The notes beneath the pieces are model-generated. The model saw only the letters and a list, made by a program, of their open reading frames with translations. It did not search any database and was not told where the DNA came from. Both the position numbers and the translations under genes were made by a program. From contig BCIV01000003.1 in assembly GCA_001600055.1 (NCBI GenBank), positions 501,162 to 565,161 on the forward strand: DNA of 64,000 bases, in the 5' to 3' direction. Origin of the DNA: Filobasidium wieringae. Lineage: Eukaryota; Basidiomycota; Tremellomycetes; Filobasidiales; Filobasidiaceae. Positions 11,884 through 23,243 of this stretch are shown here, one piece after another; position 1 is the stretch's first letter, and each line of letters begins with the position of its first letter.

Positions 11884-14800
11884 TCATGATCCTAATTGGC
11901 GTGCTAGCCTGTCGAGACTGGCGATCCCTTTAAGATCTTTGAACAGAAACTACAACACAAGAGGGGTGAGCCCGTGTGCACGAAGGAACGGAATGCAGGG
12001 CGTGTCTCACCTTGGAAAGTCCTTCAACTCCGATTGTTTGCAGCTGGTTCTTTCCGGCCGCCGAGTAGCAGTATGCGACGAGCTGTTCCATGTGAGCGGA
12101 AGAGATCACACAATGGTCGTCTGGCAGTTGGAACCGAGCTGAAAAAGCGGTAAATATCGTTAGAGCAGGTTCGCGGCGCGACATAGCTCACTCAGCTACT
12201 TACGTTGTTTGGTCGAAGACGGCTTCAAGAAAGCATGATCGAGAAGCTCAGGAATAGTCATTCGCTCGTTCCTGTCATGTTGTAGACACCGTCGGATGCT
12301 GTCAATCGCATCGATAGGAACCGAGACTGGCGGCGTTCCCGGAGATGCAGGCTCCTCGCTGTGTTTTCTGGCAGCCGTGACAGATGATGGGTACGGTATC
12401 TGGAATGTTCCTGACCCGATGATCTGCATCTTCATCAACGGACCTCCTCCAATACCTTGGAATGGGGGGCTGCCGTAGATCATCTGGTATAAAATGCAAC
12501 CGAGGGACCAGACATCACTCGAAAATGAGAGCTTTTTCATCAAGCGTTGGATCAGCTCAGATATCCCTGGTGTTGTTGTCGAAGTCGCTTACCTTATGCA
12601 CTTTCGTATTGCTCATCTTGAGAATCGCCTCGGGGGACATGTAGTTCACAGTACCAACCTAAATATGCACATGCGATTAGACGAAATTTTGTGAGCGATC
12701 CGGGTAGACAGAAAGGCTTACCTGAGTGTCTCGGTGAATGTTAACCGTGTCATTGGCGATCGCTTTGGCAATACCGAAATCAATGATCTTAAGTTTTCCT
12801 TTGACTAAAACGAAGTTGGCAGGTTTGAGATCCGTGTGCACAACATTTTGATCGTGAACTGCTTGCACAGCTTCCAGCATCTAGTTGCAAAGCAATCATA
12901 TTCAGGCTCTAGAACAAGTCCGCACCACAATTTAGGGGTTTGTAGACTTACCTGTTGCCAATACAAGGCAACAAAGTTCATATTAAGCGGCTTTTCCCTC
13001 TGAGCTTCGAAAAGCGCAGCGAAATCAATCTCTCCAAGTTCCATCATCTGCAGCAGCGCCTACATCAGTACACGAATACTTAGGCAAGAGACAACAAACA
13101 TACCATCTGAAGAATCTTTGGCCGACGGCTTGGAGTATAGCTGATACTGTGATCGATCAACTGGATGATGCGATCATGACCGCTTAGCCGTCTAAGTAAC
13201 TCAATCTCGTTCAGGTAATTATCGATAGTATCCGGATCAGAACGATCCAGTTGTACCCTCTTCAACGCATAGATCTTGCGATTACTGGGGTCGAGGACCG
13301 AGTAGACCTTGGAAGAACCTCCCTTTCCCAACAAGCTTATCCGCTCGTATTCCTTATTATTGAACTATTTTAAGGCGAAATCAGCATTCGCTTGAGCACA
13401 TCTTGACGAAAAATATCGCTTACGATCAAGCATTTTCGTCCCGCCGGCAAAGCGGCTGGAGCTGGTGTTGCTGTAGCTATCTCGGTGTAGTATCCTTGGG
13501 TTGGAACAGGAGGCGCGCTTCTTGCGGACTCGAAATTGGCATAATCCGTAGGTTGGCGGACAGGTGCTTGAGAGCCTGGTGTTTGGTATACTGGCGCAGT
13601 AGCGTATGATACACCGTATGGATCACCGTGCTCGATCGGTCGCGTGCTGTGTTCAGTAAAGTGATAGCTCTGACTAGTAGCTGGTCGAGGTGGCATTGAT
13701 GACGAAGCTACCGGTTGATCATGTATGGTCCCCTGAATGTTCGATGCACGTGAAGCAGCGATATCGTGTGAAAGGATATCCCTCTCTCTACGTCGTGCTT
13801 CTGCCTCAGGACTTCGACTTGAGCGCCTCGCCTCTTCAGTGTAGTGGTATTGAGGCTGCGCATCGACTTGGACTCTGCTCGGGCTTTCTTTCTTCTCATA
13901 GTACGTTGGTTGTCTAGGTGCAGACTCATATGAATAAGGTGCCTTGTTCTCCTTATCCCGTTCTGTTGCATAGGCTGTAGGTACACTTGGTGAATGTCGG
14001 TGCCGAGCGTAATCATGAACCTTTGGCACACTGCTAGGAGCTGGTGATACTGAGGCGGAGCGACTATGAGCCCGTCTTTCGCCTGAACCATGCACATCCA
14101 ATCGTTCAGCTTGTTTCGGCGGTGTCTCGGCATCTTCTGGTATAGTCGCTGGTATGTTTTCCATAAACCGTTTAGGCGGGCTCATACGATGGTGCAACTG
14201 AGCAATGTTATCAGCTGAAGGTCTCGTTGATACGGCGCTTTGCGTCATTATCGGAGAAATTCGGGAGCTCTCCATTGGTCCTTCTTCTTTAACGGTGGCA
14301 TATCGATCGGAACTTGACCGATCAACCTGCTTCTTCAGCTGCATCTCTTCGACCAGATCAGAAACCGTATTCACGGCTCCATCGTGTTCATCTCCTTCAC
14401 CACCTTCATTGACGAGTTGCGTAGCCTTGGATCGCTTGACAGGCCCTCCAAAAGTCAAAAGTGTAGATCGATTCAACAGCTTGGTTCGGTCTGTTGATCG
14501 TGCGGTCTGGTATCGAGAGGTGATGACTGGTGTCTTGTAGGCTTCTCCTTTTTCGGATGGTATCGAAGAGTTCGAGGAAGTGTGTAGTAGTGCTGGACGT
14601 GATGAGTGAACGGGCAGTGTGACAGTGTTTGAAACATTTCCGGTCTGAGCGAAGAGCCAAGTTTAAGATTCAAGCGGTCCATCGAGTCGTCATGGCAGCT
14701 ACTTACCTCGTCTTGTCTACCAGACTCTAGAGTAGGACTGCTGTGAGCCACAATCTGCACGTTATCTTCCTTCATCAACATCTTGTTCTCATAGTCTTTA

Positions 14801-15324
14801 AGGTGAACTGTCGAGGGTCCAACAGGCGCCGATGCGGTCCTTCCAAAAGTCCTAGACGAGGAACCTTTTCCGAGTCCTGCTCCGTACAGTTTCCGTCCTG
14901 CCGCGTACCCCATACCCGATGCATCAGTGTCAGGAGTACGAGTGGACGATCCTCCGGATGCTGCGGTTGAGGAATCCGTAAGCATTTTCGACGACGAAGA
15001 GGAGCCGTATGATAGATGCGAGGTGGCACTGTAAGTACTGCCTTGAGAAGGAGGAGTAGGTCCTCTGGATCGAGCTTGATCCAGAAGATCACCTTTCCTC
15101 GAAGTTATAGGAGTGTGCATGATCTCTTCTTCGTCTAGAGCGGTATCGCTCGACCTTCTGCCTGGGTTGAGTTTGCCTGCTAGTCTGGCGGTGGAGGAGA
15201 GAGTGGTATTTGGGAAGGGAGAATCAGGGGATGCGGCACATTCCATCAAGAATGCGTTGACGGCGCTCATATTGCCGCCGGACTTCTTCCGACGGGGAGT
15301 CGAGAAACGGACTTCAGGATCCAT
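11884..15324 (-). CDS. MPS1: Mps1/TTK dual-specificity kinase
   Basis: Spindle-checkpoint and spindle-pole-duplication kinase. Nine exons: 15324-14707, 14644-13424, 13364-13104, 13047-12952, 12880-12722, 12658-12593, 12531-12204, 12138-12011, 11949-11884; 980 residues. Residues 1 to about 610 are disordered, Ser/Pro-rich. The kinase domain begins '[20 protein letters not shown]' and shows the Mps1-specific 'GGSSKV' P-loop, 'YALKRV' (Lys), 'HTDLKPANF' (catalytic Asp), 'IDFGIA' and '[11 protein letters not shown]' followed by 'SSDVWSLGC'. A ~70-residue tail ends in '[10 protein letters not shown]'. The last acceptor at 11950 (TTGTAG) was chosen over a nearer CAAAG because only the former keeps the frame. 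The kinase core is complete, so I expect an active enzyme. Confidence 0.94.
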
Positions 15325-16201
15325 GCTGTATGGTAAAGGTATTGAGTTATAAGAGTCGATGTATTGTGCTTCGATTGGTTTGAAGAATTAAAGAAGTGTA
15401 AATGTTGAATGACGCTCTACTAGTGTGAAGTGACTGTAGTTTCTTGCTTGACCCGATAAGGATGGCTATGGTGTACGGTTCCAAGATGAGTGACTGTAAA
15501 GGTGGTTCATAGGGCTGTACGATGGTGCACTGAACGCTGAAACGAGGTAGCAGCTGTGATACGATGAATCGTCCAGGAGCATAGAACAGTTTCGACTGAT
15601 CACAGTCCACAGTTGCACAGTTGTTTGTTTTGATTTCCGCGTCGATTTTGCATCCGTGTCACAATCTTTCACAAGGCTCATCATCATGTCATATCATGGT
15701 CAGCGAAGCGATACGGCTAAGGCTCAGGAATTTCCGTCCTGATAAAGAGACCATTGTCGTGCATGATTTCTATAAGATCATTGGTTTAACACTTGAACCT
15801 GACCCAAACCTTTGTCTATCCCATTTGATAGAAATGTAACACCGTCATTCTACGGGTATACCGAGGCCCAGTGATGATTAATCGTACAAAATGGCTCGTT
15901 AACTGCAAAAGGTAAAGCCGGTCCAAAGGGGATTATCAAGGAAGGAAGATAAAGAGGTCCCTCTTTGGAAGCTCGGTATCGAACAATGTGTCTTTTTTTC
16001 TTGTTTTTTCGTGGTAGAGATTATTAAGGGTCGTTTGATTCTTTCGGTCGTGCGGCGGAGGGTATCGAAGGAGCAAGGAGGGTTGGCTCGACCGTTCCGG
16101 GGCTGCCCGGCTGGAAGGTGACTGATTGCGAACGAAAGACACAACGCAGGAAGAAGATGAAAGAGCAAAAGGTCGTGAAAGTCGAAATCCGTCAGAACAC
16201 C
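15325..16201. other. Intergenic: MPS1 promoter and CDC55 3' end
   Basis: 877 bp between two minus-strand genes. Nothing coding that I can support; short ORFs here lack any recognisable sequence. Confidence 0.5.
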
Positions 16202-18392
16202 CTAGGATTGGGTCGAGTACAAGAACCTGTAGCAGAGCAAGATGACCGTTTAGTATCCAGACGATGTAATGGAGCACACAAGGAGTAGCTAACAAGTTGT
16301 TCGTAGCAGCAATCTACGAGGGGGGTGAAGAGTTAGGATCCAGGCACATATAGCGGATTGTGGAACGTAAGAAGGCTTACAGCGATAGTATTCTCCTGAG
16401 GATGCCAGCTACCGTGAAGCTATGAAGCGTCGGGTTCTAACTTAGAAACGCCTCAGTCTGTCGCCAACAACGCAGACTTACAATTTTCTTCGCAAAGTCA
16501 ATGTTTTCCGTCTGTAACCCCTCCTTCTTCCCAGCCGATCCAGGACCGCCCTTCTGCGAATTCTTGGGTCCTCCGATCTTCTTGGCTTTGAATGCAGACT
16601 TGTCTGCCTGGAGGACTACATCCTTTTCACCGCCCTCCAATACATCGTATATGCGGAAGTAGTTGTGATACGATCCTGTCAATACTTGGCTATTACGTCG
16701 AGTTAACATTTAGTGGCCAAACTTCTTGGGCGTCAACTGTATCTAAGACTCACTCTCCAGACCCGCTGAAAGTGCACTCGAATTTGTCGAAGATGCAGTC
16801 ATTCTCATACAGATCACACAGCTTCTGCTTGAGGTGATCGTGAATAGGAATTTTCCTAACGGGTTTCTTCTCGTTCCGTACGTCCCAAACCTTGAGCGTC
16901 AGGTAATCCCGTGATAGGATTTGGTTTCCGTCCTTAGAGAACTTAACGTCGGAGATGGATGAGATGATCTCGGAAAAGAAGGACTTGTTTGACAGATCCT
17001 CTTCCTCTTCGAATACTGAATAGCGATAACGAAGTTGCATCAGTTTCCTTCGACCCGAGAGAAGATATCAAGATCCGGCTTACATTTCGCATGGGAATCA
17101 CACAATGCTTGTGCTCGCATATCGGCCAGCTTGATGGTCCCTTTTGAGCTAGAATAGATGAAGTTGTTGCAGTTTGTTGGGTGGAATTCGGAAGAAGTGA
17201 TGACTTCAGTCAGCTCCTCCATGTTTACTGGCTTGATATCAACAATGTCTAAGACACATTGAAACTAGGTTAGACGAAACTACCAAGATCATCCCAAAAT
17301 GAATCCATGTCTTACTGAAACTCTGATCACTGATCCCTAGGTTCCACAAGTTGACTCTCAAATCATCCGAAGAAATGTATGTCTCTTGATCCGAGTTGAT
17401 TGAGATCGAGTTGATGTGGTAAGCATGCGCGTTGGCGTATACTTTTCGAGGAACAGCAGCCACGATCTTCTCGTGCGTTACCATTCGCGGCAAGCGGAGT
17501 TGAGTAGGGGTCACGCCTGGGATAGGGCCAGTGGGTGGTCGATATCCGTCCATCATATTGTTGTTCGCAACGACCCTGATTTCTTTCTCGAACACCTTCC
17601 ACAGTTTGATTGTTTTGTCTACACCCCGCAAAAATAGAGCTGATGAGTCAAAGAAGCACCGTACCAATCTGACCTGGACGCACCATTGGTACTAAGGAGG
17701 AAGTGGGCTTGGTTCTGTCTCTTGCACCACTTGATCCTGTTGATCTTCTCCTCGATTTCTAATGACTTGAGGTAATCGAATTCTGGCTCATGGGATTGAA
17801 ACTAATGTGGAGCCGAGTTCGGGGTAGTGCAGATCGTCAAAATCGAGCAGATCAAAAGTTGTCAAGCGTTCACTTACCTCCGTGTAGAATTTGTATTCAC
17901 ATCCCTTCTTCTACTCGGAGTTGAAAAAGGATTAAAGGTCATAAAGAAGCCTTCAGTCTTATTGCACTTGGGTCATTTCGCAATGGCAGATTACTGACGG
18001 ATTCGTTCCTCTCGAACAGCACCACTCGTCCACCCTTATCACCGGTTGCTAAGTAGTCACCCGTGTGGTCGAACTCGACGGTAGAGATTATGTCGGCTGC
18101 ATTAGCGACAGATCAAGATAACACGATATAAAACAAGTTGGGGGAATCAGTTAAGGATTCATCCGCCGGCAAAGCGCCGATAGACCAGATAAACGACATC
18201 GGCAGACGTACCCTCAGTGATATCACCATCCTGAATGACGTATAGAGGTGACAGCCCAATGCCAGTCAGATATTATGTTCACCCGGATGAGAGACCGTCA
18301 TTTTGGCTAGGTTGTACACTCACCTCAGCTTTGTCCCCGAAACATTGACAAAACCTCCAATTCTGTTGCGACTCGGACTCCATGTTGGTCAT
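16202..18392 (-). CDS. CDC55: PP2A regulatory subunit B (B55/Cdc55), WD40
   Basis: B55 subunit that targets protein phosphatase 2A in mitotic exit and entry control. Twelve exons: 18392-18324, 18230-18212, 18096-17999, 17910-17878, 17801-17684, 17618-17316, 17248-17084, 17015-16754, 16689-16482, 16419-16381, 16313-16294, 16226-16202; 452 residues, the usual family size. Diagnostic blocks: '[10 protein letters not shown]', '[20 protein letters not shown]', '[17 protein letters not shown]', '[12 protein letters not shown]', '[11 protein letters not shown]', '[13 protein letters not shown]', ending '[21 protein letters not shown]'. The last three exons are 39, 20 and 25 nt, and exon 2 is only 19 nt. 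A fungal insert '[12 protein letters not shown]' lies in the middle. Start is the first of two nearby in-frame ATGs (MTNMESES). Shares a 320-bp divergent promoter with COA6. Confidence 0.96.
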
Positions 18393-18712
18393 CGACTAGA
18401 TAGGAAAGTGATTGTGCTTGCTGGAGGAACTTGTCCTTGAGTTGTCTATGTGGTGTTGTGTATGTTAAAGGGACAGAAGGGAGCTCCTCAACGAACTCGA
18501 TGACGCTAACAACAGAGCGAGACTAAGCTAACCTGAACTGCGCTTCTACTTGAACAATCAGCTCACGCACGCGCCCAGGCCACGAATCACCTCGAATGGG
18601 AATCGATCTGCCTTGGCTGATTGTCTGGTCATGAGTAGTCATCAGCTCTACCTGGAACAGGAAATCGATCATATCTAAAAACGTGCTCGACAGTCGCAGA
18701 TCTACCGGTACC
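18393..18712. promoter_or_regulatory. Divergent promoter region CDC55/COA6
   Basis: 320 bp between the start codons of two divergent genes; both promoters and 5' leaders must lie here. No specific element was recognised. Confidence 0.55.
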
Positions 18713-19082
18713 ATGTCGAATCCTCCTCCAGCTCCTACTCGATCGGATCGGAAAGCGTGTTGGGCATCTCGTGACGAATTCTTCAGATGCTTGAACTCGA
18801 ATAACGTCAATACCCCACCAGAGTTTGCCAAGCGAGGCGAGGGCCCCTGTGCAAGAGAAAGAGAAGAATATGAAAAGCATTGTGCTAAGAGCTGGGTGAG
18901 TGGAGATCTTATCGGGCAATCCTCAAGCTTGGTTGCTCGGTTGCTGATCGAGGAGAGGATCTTTGCAGGTTGAATATTTCAACAAAAGACGGGTTCTCGA
19001 GATCAGACAACAGGCCGCACACGATGCCGCCGAGCAGGACAGGAATGCAAGAGACCAGGCCTTCAACGAGAAGCGACGATGA
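18713..19082 (+). CDS. COA6: Cytochrome c oxidase assembly factor 6
   Basis: Small intermembrane-space copper-handling factor for Cox2/CuA maturation. Exons 18713-18895 and 18969-19082 (intron GTGAGT...TTTGCAG, phase 0); 98 residues. It has the twin pair C16-x9-C26 and C46-x10-C57 within a COX6B-like fold ('CWASRDEFFRCLN', 'CAREREEYEKHCAKSW', 'VEYFNKRR'). The Trp in the first motif (CWASRD) is the Coa6 hallmark. The first ATG after the promoter region is used; a GTG-initiated upstream extension is not needed. Confidence 0.95.
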
Positions 19083-19423
19083 GTTTGGGCAACAGGGGAA
19101 CAATGCATAGAGACAGATAATCATCCGGTGGCGACACATCTTTCACGAACTCAGTAACGACAACATTCTTTTTGTACATGATCCACCTATAACCATACAA
19201 CAAGCACACTTCATGCATAAATACATAATCGAGGCATTACAACGGAGGAAAGGGCTCGTGGCCTCTAAAGGATCGAAAGGCTGCTTAGGACAAAGATGTC
19301 GATCTTGAGAAGCCAGCGGATGTTTGGATAGTTGTCGTTGGGGGCTCTTTCTTCATGCCGTCTCCATATTCCCTGCGATCGAAAGTTCAGCAATCGAAGC
19401 AAACTCGCGAAGAACGGCAAAGC
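19083..19423. other. Intergenic between convergent COA6 and ATG15
   Basis: 341 bp of 3' flanks for two converging genes. No supported feature. Confidence 0.5.
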
Positions 19424-21372
19424 TCACCATCTGAAACAATCGACACATTCTTCTTCGCTTTGAGGTCGAGGCACAGCATTTGGGTTCTTCTTCTTCTTCT
19501 TGCCTTCCTTGTCTGTTTCTGGCTCCTTTCTTCGAGCCGGCAAGCCTCTACCAGGCCATCCCCATACATTGTCTCCAAGCGCGATCCCTAAGATGTTCTC
19601 AAAGTATTTTGCAAGAGGAGGCGGGTCGATCTCAACCGGTTCGTCTTCTGGTGGATCATCCCAGTCTTCATCTAGAACACGGTTGATAATCTCTCCTATT
19701 CGGTGAGCGCGAAGATCCACCGCCCAGTTCTTCTTCCCGACGGTATCGTACAGAATGGTTTCTCCCGTATGGCAACGCGACTCCATTGCCTTAGAAGATC
19801 GAGCAATGTCAATTCCAAGCACCAGCATACAATTCCATAAAGTACTCACAAATCCTGCAGCATAACAACCACCTACAATACGGCAGCAGTCGATCAGCTC
19901 GGATGCTTTGACAGCACCGTTAAGGGAAGCTTACTGTAAGGGCCGACACACAAACCCATAGGAATGGGATCTGCATTGTTGTAGACATGCGTAATGCCCA
20001 TCTTGTCCGTAGGCATGCCAGGTGGCATAGGTAGGTGCAAGCGCTTCGCGGCCATTTTCTCTCCAGGAGCCTCGAACGCCACGACGGGTGCACCGAATGA
20101 AAGCCCGATCAGAGCCGCCAGAGATCCACCCAGCTGAAAGCAAGGAAGACGTTGAATAAAGCCATCGGGGTGTCTAAACGAGAGACGCAATGCTCACTGA
20201 ATGCCCAACTAGCCAGATATTGGCATTTGGATACAGCGACGTAATGTTGTTGTAAAGGTTCTAGATTGCCAGTAGTGTATAAGAATGGAATGCCACAGGC
20301 AAGAAGGGACGAGATTGCTCACAGTGCCAACAGTAGTGTACACGCTTTCCCCTATAACTGCATTCTCCAGACACGTCTTCTCGCACTTGTATCCTCCTGC
20401 GTAACAGTCACATACGGTGGACCAAGAAAAATCTACTCTGGCACAACAGCAAGAGAAAAGTAGGTTGTCCTGTGAAACTCGGGAGATCAGCATATTGTAG
20501 GATCAACTAAATTTGCACCATTACTCGCATTGAATTTATCGTTCTTGGCTGTATTGCCTCCCCCGCCCAAAAGCCCAGCAGAAGTTCCTTTGATGGCAAT
20601 AATCACGGTCGAGTTGTCATCGTTAGCGAACTAATAATATTAGTAGCAGAAGTCAGTGATCGGCTACATTTGATTTAGCCATGACCGACTTACGACATGT
20701 CCCCTTAGACCATCTGATTCTTTTTCCCAACCAAAAGGTGTAGTCTAAATAGAGACACTCGTGACTTTAGTTGTATATACCAATCCTATGACTCCATAAA
20801 CAACTTACCATATTCCATTCATCCAAGCCCCACCATTCCGTGCTTTCAGGCGTAACGTATGCGTTACTCGCCATCTTGGCAAGAGTCTTCAGGGTTTCCC
20901 TATCGGTCACATCCGGCACCTCGACCTCTGTATCCTCCCATTGTATCGCAGCATTGAAGGCTATTCGCTGTGACCGAGTTTGATTGAGATAATGGATGGG
21001 TGTGCTGGGTCGAGTGAGAAGCTGCCGGCGTGTGGCTATTTGTAGAGATGGTACTGATGCCATTGTCATAGCTTCCGCTGCATCCAAATCGGTCGCTTGC
21101 ACGTCGAAGTATGCATGACTGCCAGCATCAGTTGCGGAATCGGAACTCGCATTGTGCAGGAATATCTTGTGGGTTCTAGGATCAGCTACATGAGCATGAA
21201 TAGGTCGGAATTTGACCGATGACGAATCGTGCTTGATGTCTTCCAGTTTACGCCATGCTTGAGGGTTCTTTGGATGATAAGCTAAATCGATGGCTTGAGA
21301 GGGAGCAGTAGAATATAGAAAGAGAAGGGTAAGGAGCGTAACTCCGGTGAGAGCATGCATCTTGCTAAACAT
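19424..21372 (-). CDS. ATG15: Autophagic lipase Atg15
   Basis: Class 3 lipase delivered to the vacuole to break down autophagic and multivesicular bodies. Exons: 21372-20809, 20744-20694, 20630-20529, 20469-20323, 20260-20198, 20133-19935, 19872-19850, 19789-19424; 504 residues. An N-terminal hydrophobic signal anchor follows '[10 protein letters not shown]'. Family blocks: '[11 protein letters not shown]', 'WGLDEWNM', '[15 protein letters not shown]', '[16 protein letters not shown]', 'CEKTCLE', and the nucleophile elbow 'GHS|LGG' split by an intron. 'NNADPIPMG' and 'ESRCHTGE' supply the later catalytic region. The intron at 20470-20528 begins with GC (GCGAGT), a GC-AG intron; no GT donor keeps both the frame and the conserved '[11 protein letters not shown]'. 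Start is uncertain: an in-frame ATG at 21438 would add 22 residues. Confidence 0.95.
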
Positions 21373-23243
21373 GGTTTGCCTCGATACTGAAGAAGTGTTG
21401 ACGGTGATGTCCGGTTTGCTTGTTCTCGGATGTCCCATTCGTCCGCACCCAGTAGGGTGCAGTGTTGATTCCTTTGATTCGGATCTTGATGGTATGTAAA
21501 TCAAGAGAATCCCAGTATTTACCAGATGAGCGAATCGATTGCCTCAGGCGCTGCTTCTGATAAGGGGATGATGGCGATATGGCACTCAGGTCGTAATCGA
21601 GCGATATGCGGTGGTTCCGCACCGCGGATTGCCAGCATCCCCGGCCATTCTCGGGAAAAAGCGCGCGACCTAGTCGAGCCAACGATCAATCGCTCAATCG
21701 TCAATAATGTCGTCTACTAAATCGACTTACGACTTGGTCTCCCACTAGCCTTTCCTTCTAGGTCACTCTTCGTAATCAGATAATTCGATATGCCCGTCGC
21801 TCCTATCGTTGGAAAGGTCCGTCTCCCCTCTTCAAGCCAGCTGGGCGGTTTGGCAGCGAAGCTGACTACTGGTTGTGATTGTCTTGCCTTGCATCTCGCA
21901 ATCACAGCTCCGAAAGCGTTTGGTACTTGACCTCTCGGTCGCGTGAGTACAGGACGATCTGGCAGTCAGCAACATTGGAGAGAGTAGTTCGGCTGACACG
22001 GGAACGACAATTGTATATGACGTTATAGCCTCGGTCTGGGAACTGCTGGTGGATATGCCTACTGGTAAGTCTTTGTCTTGCTTTCAACTTACTCTGGGAT
22101 TGCAGAATCTCTTTAGGCAAGTCTCGATTGATGTCTAGCGGGAACTGATACTTTTACGTTATTACAGGTATGGAGTCAACCTCCCTTCGGGTACGTAATT
22201 CAGCAAACCATTCTTCACCTTTCCTACACCTTTCCCCACCGCCTCTTGGAGCGTAATTCTGTCTCAATCGGATTACCAAACCTGCAACAATGGCCTGCCA
22301 GGAAAGGCTCATATCAAGATGATTCGTCGCTCGCAACGATGCATAATCATCAAGACATCCCTTGCTCTGCGCAAAGCAATGCATCGCATTCCTAGATAAG
22401 CAAGATCGATAATATCAAGCAGAACACGGATCATGATGCTGGTACCGAAGCCAGGGGAATGAACTCTCCTGTCGCCAAGAACTTCCATCTCTTCCACCCA
22501 GCCGTGCCATCCGTTTATGAGGATATTGACTAACATTGGTTGTCTTTCCGTTACTTCCACATGACAGAGCGTGTCCGAGATGTCTGGTACCTCAAGTACG
22601 AGCAGGACAAGTTGAAGGCTTCTGAAGAGTAAAGAATTCTGCCCCGCACAGAAGCAATGGGAAGCGAGATGTATCAGGGATGGAAGTGGGAAGATGAATA
22701 GGATGAATATATTGGTGGAAATGGAGATTGGGGCGGTCTTCTTACAAGAAAGGGAAGGTGGCTAGGTCAGCATTACGGACCAGTAGTCCGTCCGCGTAAT
22801 CGTTCTTCTAAGCGGAATCTCTCATTGAGTGATCGAGGACCGAAAAGTTGGAACAAATCGAATTTGGGCTGTTTCTCATCGCCTGGGCGGTAGCCCAGCA
22901 ATGCACCAAGTCAAGTCAAACAACCTGCCCCTCTTATTTGATCTGCCGGGTATTACTATTGTTCCGCCTCATACAACTCGATTGCTGTGCGTAGAGGGGG
23001 GGGTGGTCGCTTCTCCTAACTCATTTAACGGTTGTTGCTTTCTCACGTGTTGGGGTTGTCAAAAGCGACGCGCATACTGGTCGGTAATTCGTAGAACATC
23101 GCTCAACTTTCAAAACAAAACGTCAACAACAGCTCTGGCATCAATCGTATCGTCAGATTCTGAGTTGTTCGTCATAGTAGCATACATAGTACCTACGCAT
23201 AAGGAATACACTAACTACCTGAGCATCAAGAGAGGCAGAAGTG
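21373..23243. other. 1.9 kb gene-free stretch between divergent ATG15 and MSD1-like gene
   Basis: I find no gene I can support. ORFs at 22829-23278 (plus) and 22154-22560 (minus) lack recognisable domains. A short plus-strand frame near 22546-22632, reading 'MTERVRDVWYLKYEQDK' to a stop, looks protein-like and is preceded by a GACTAAC branch-point-like site, but no start exon could be joined to it. Confidence 0.4.
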
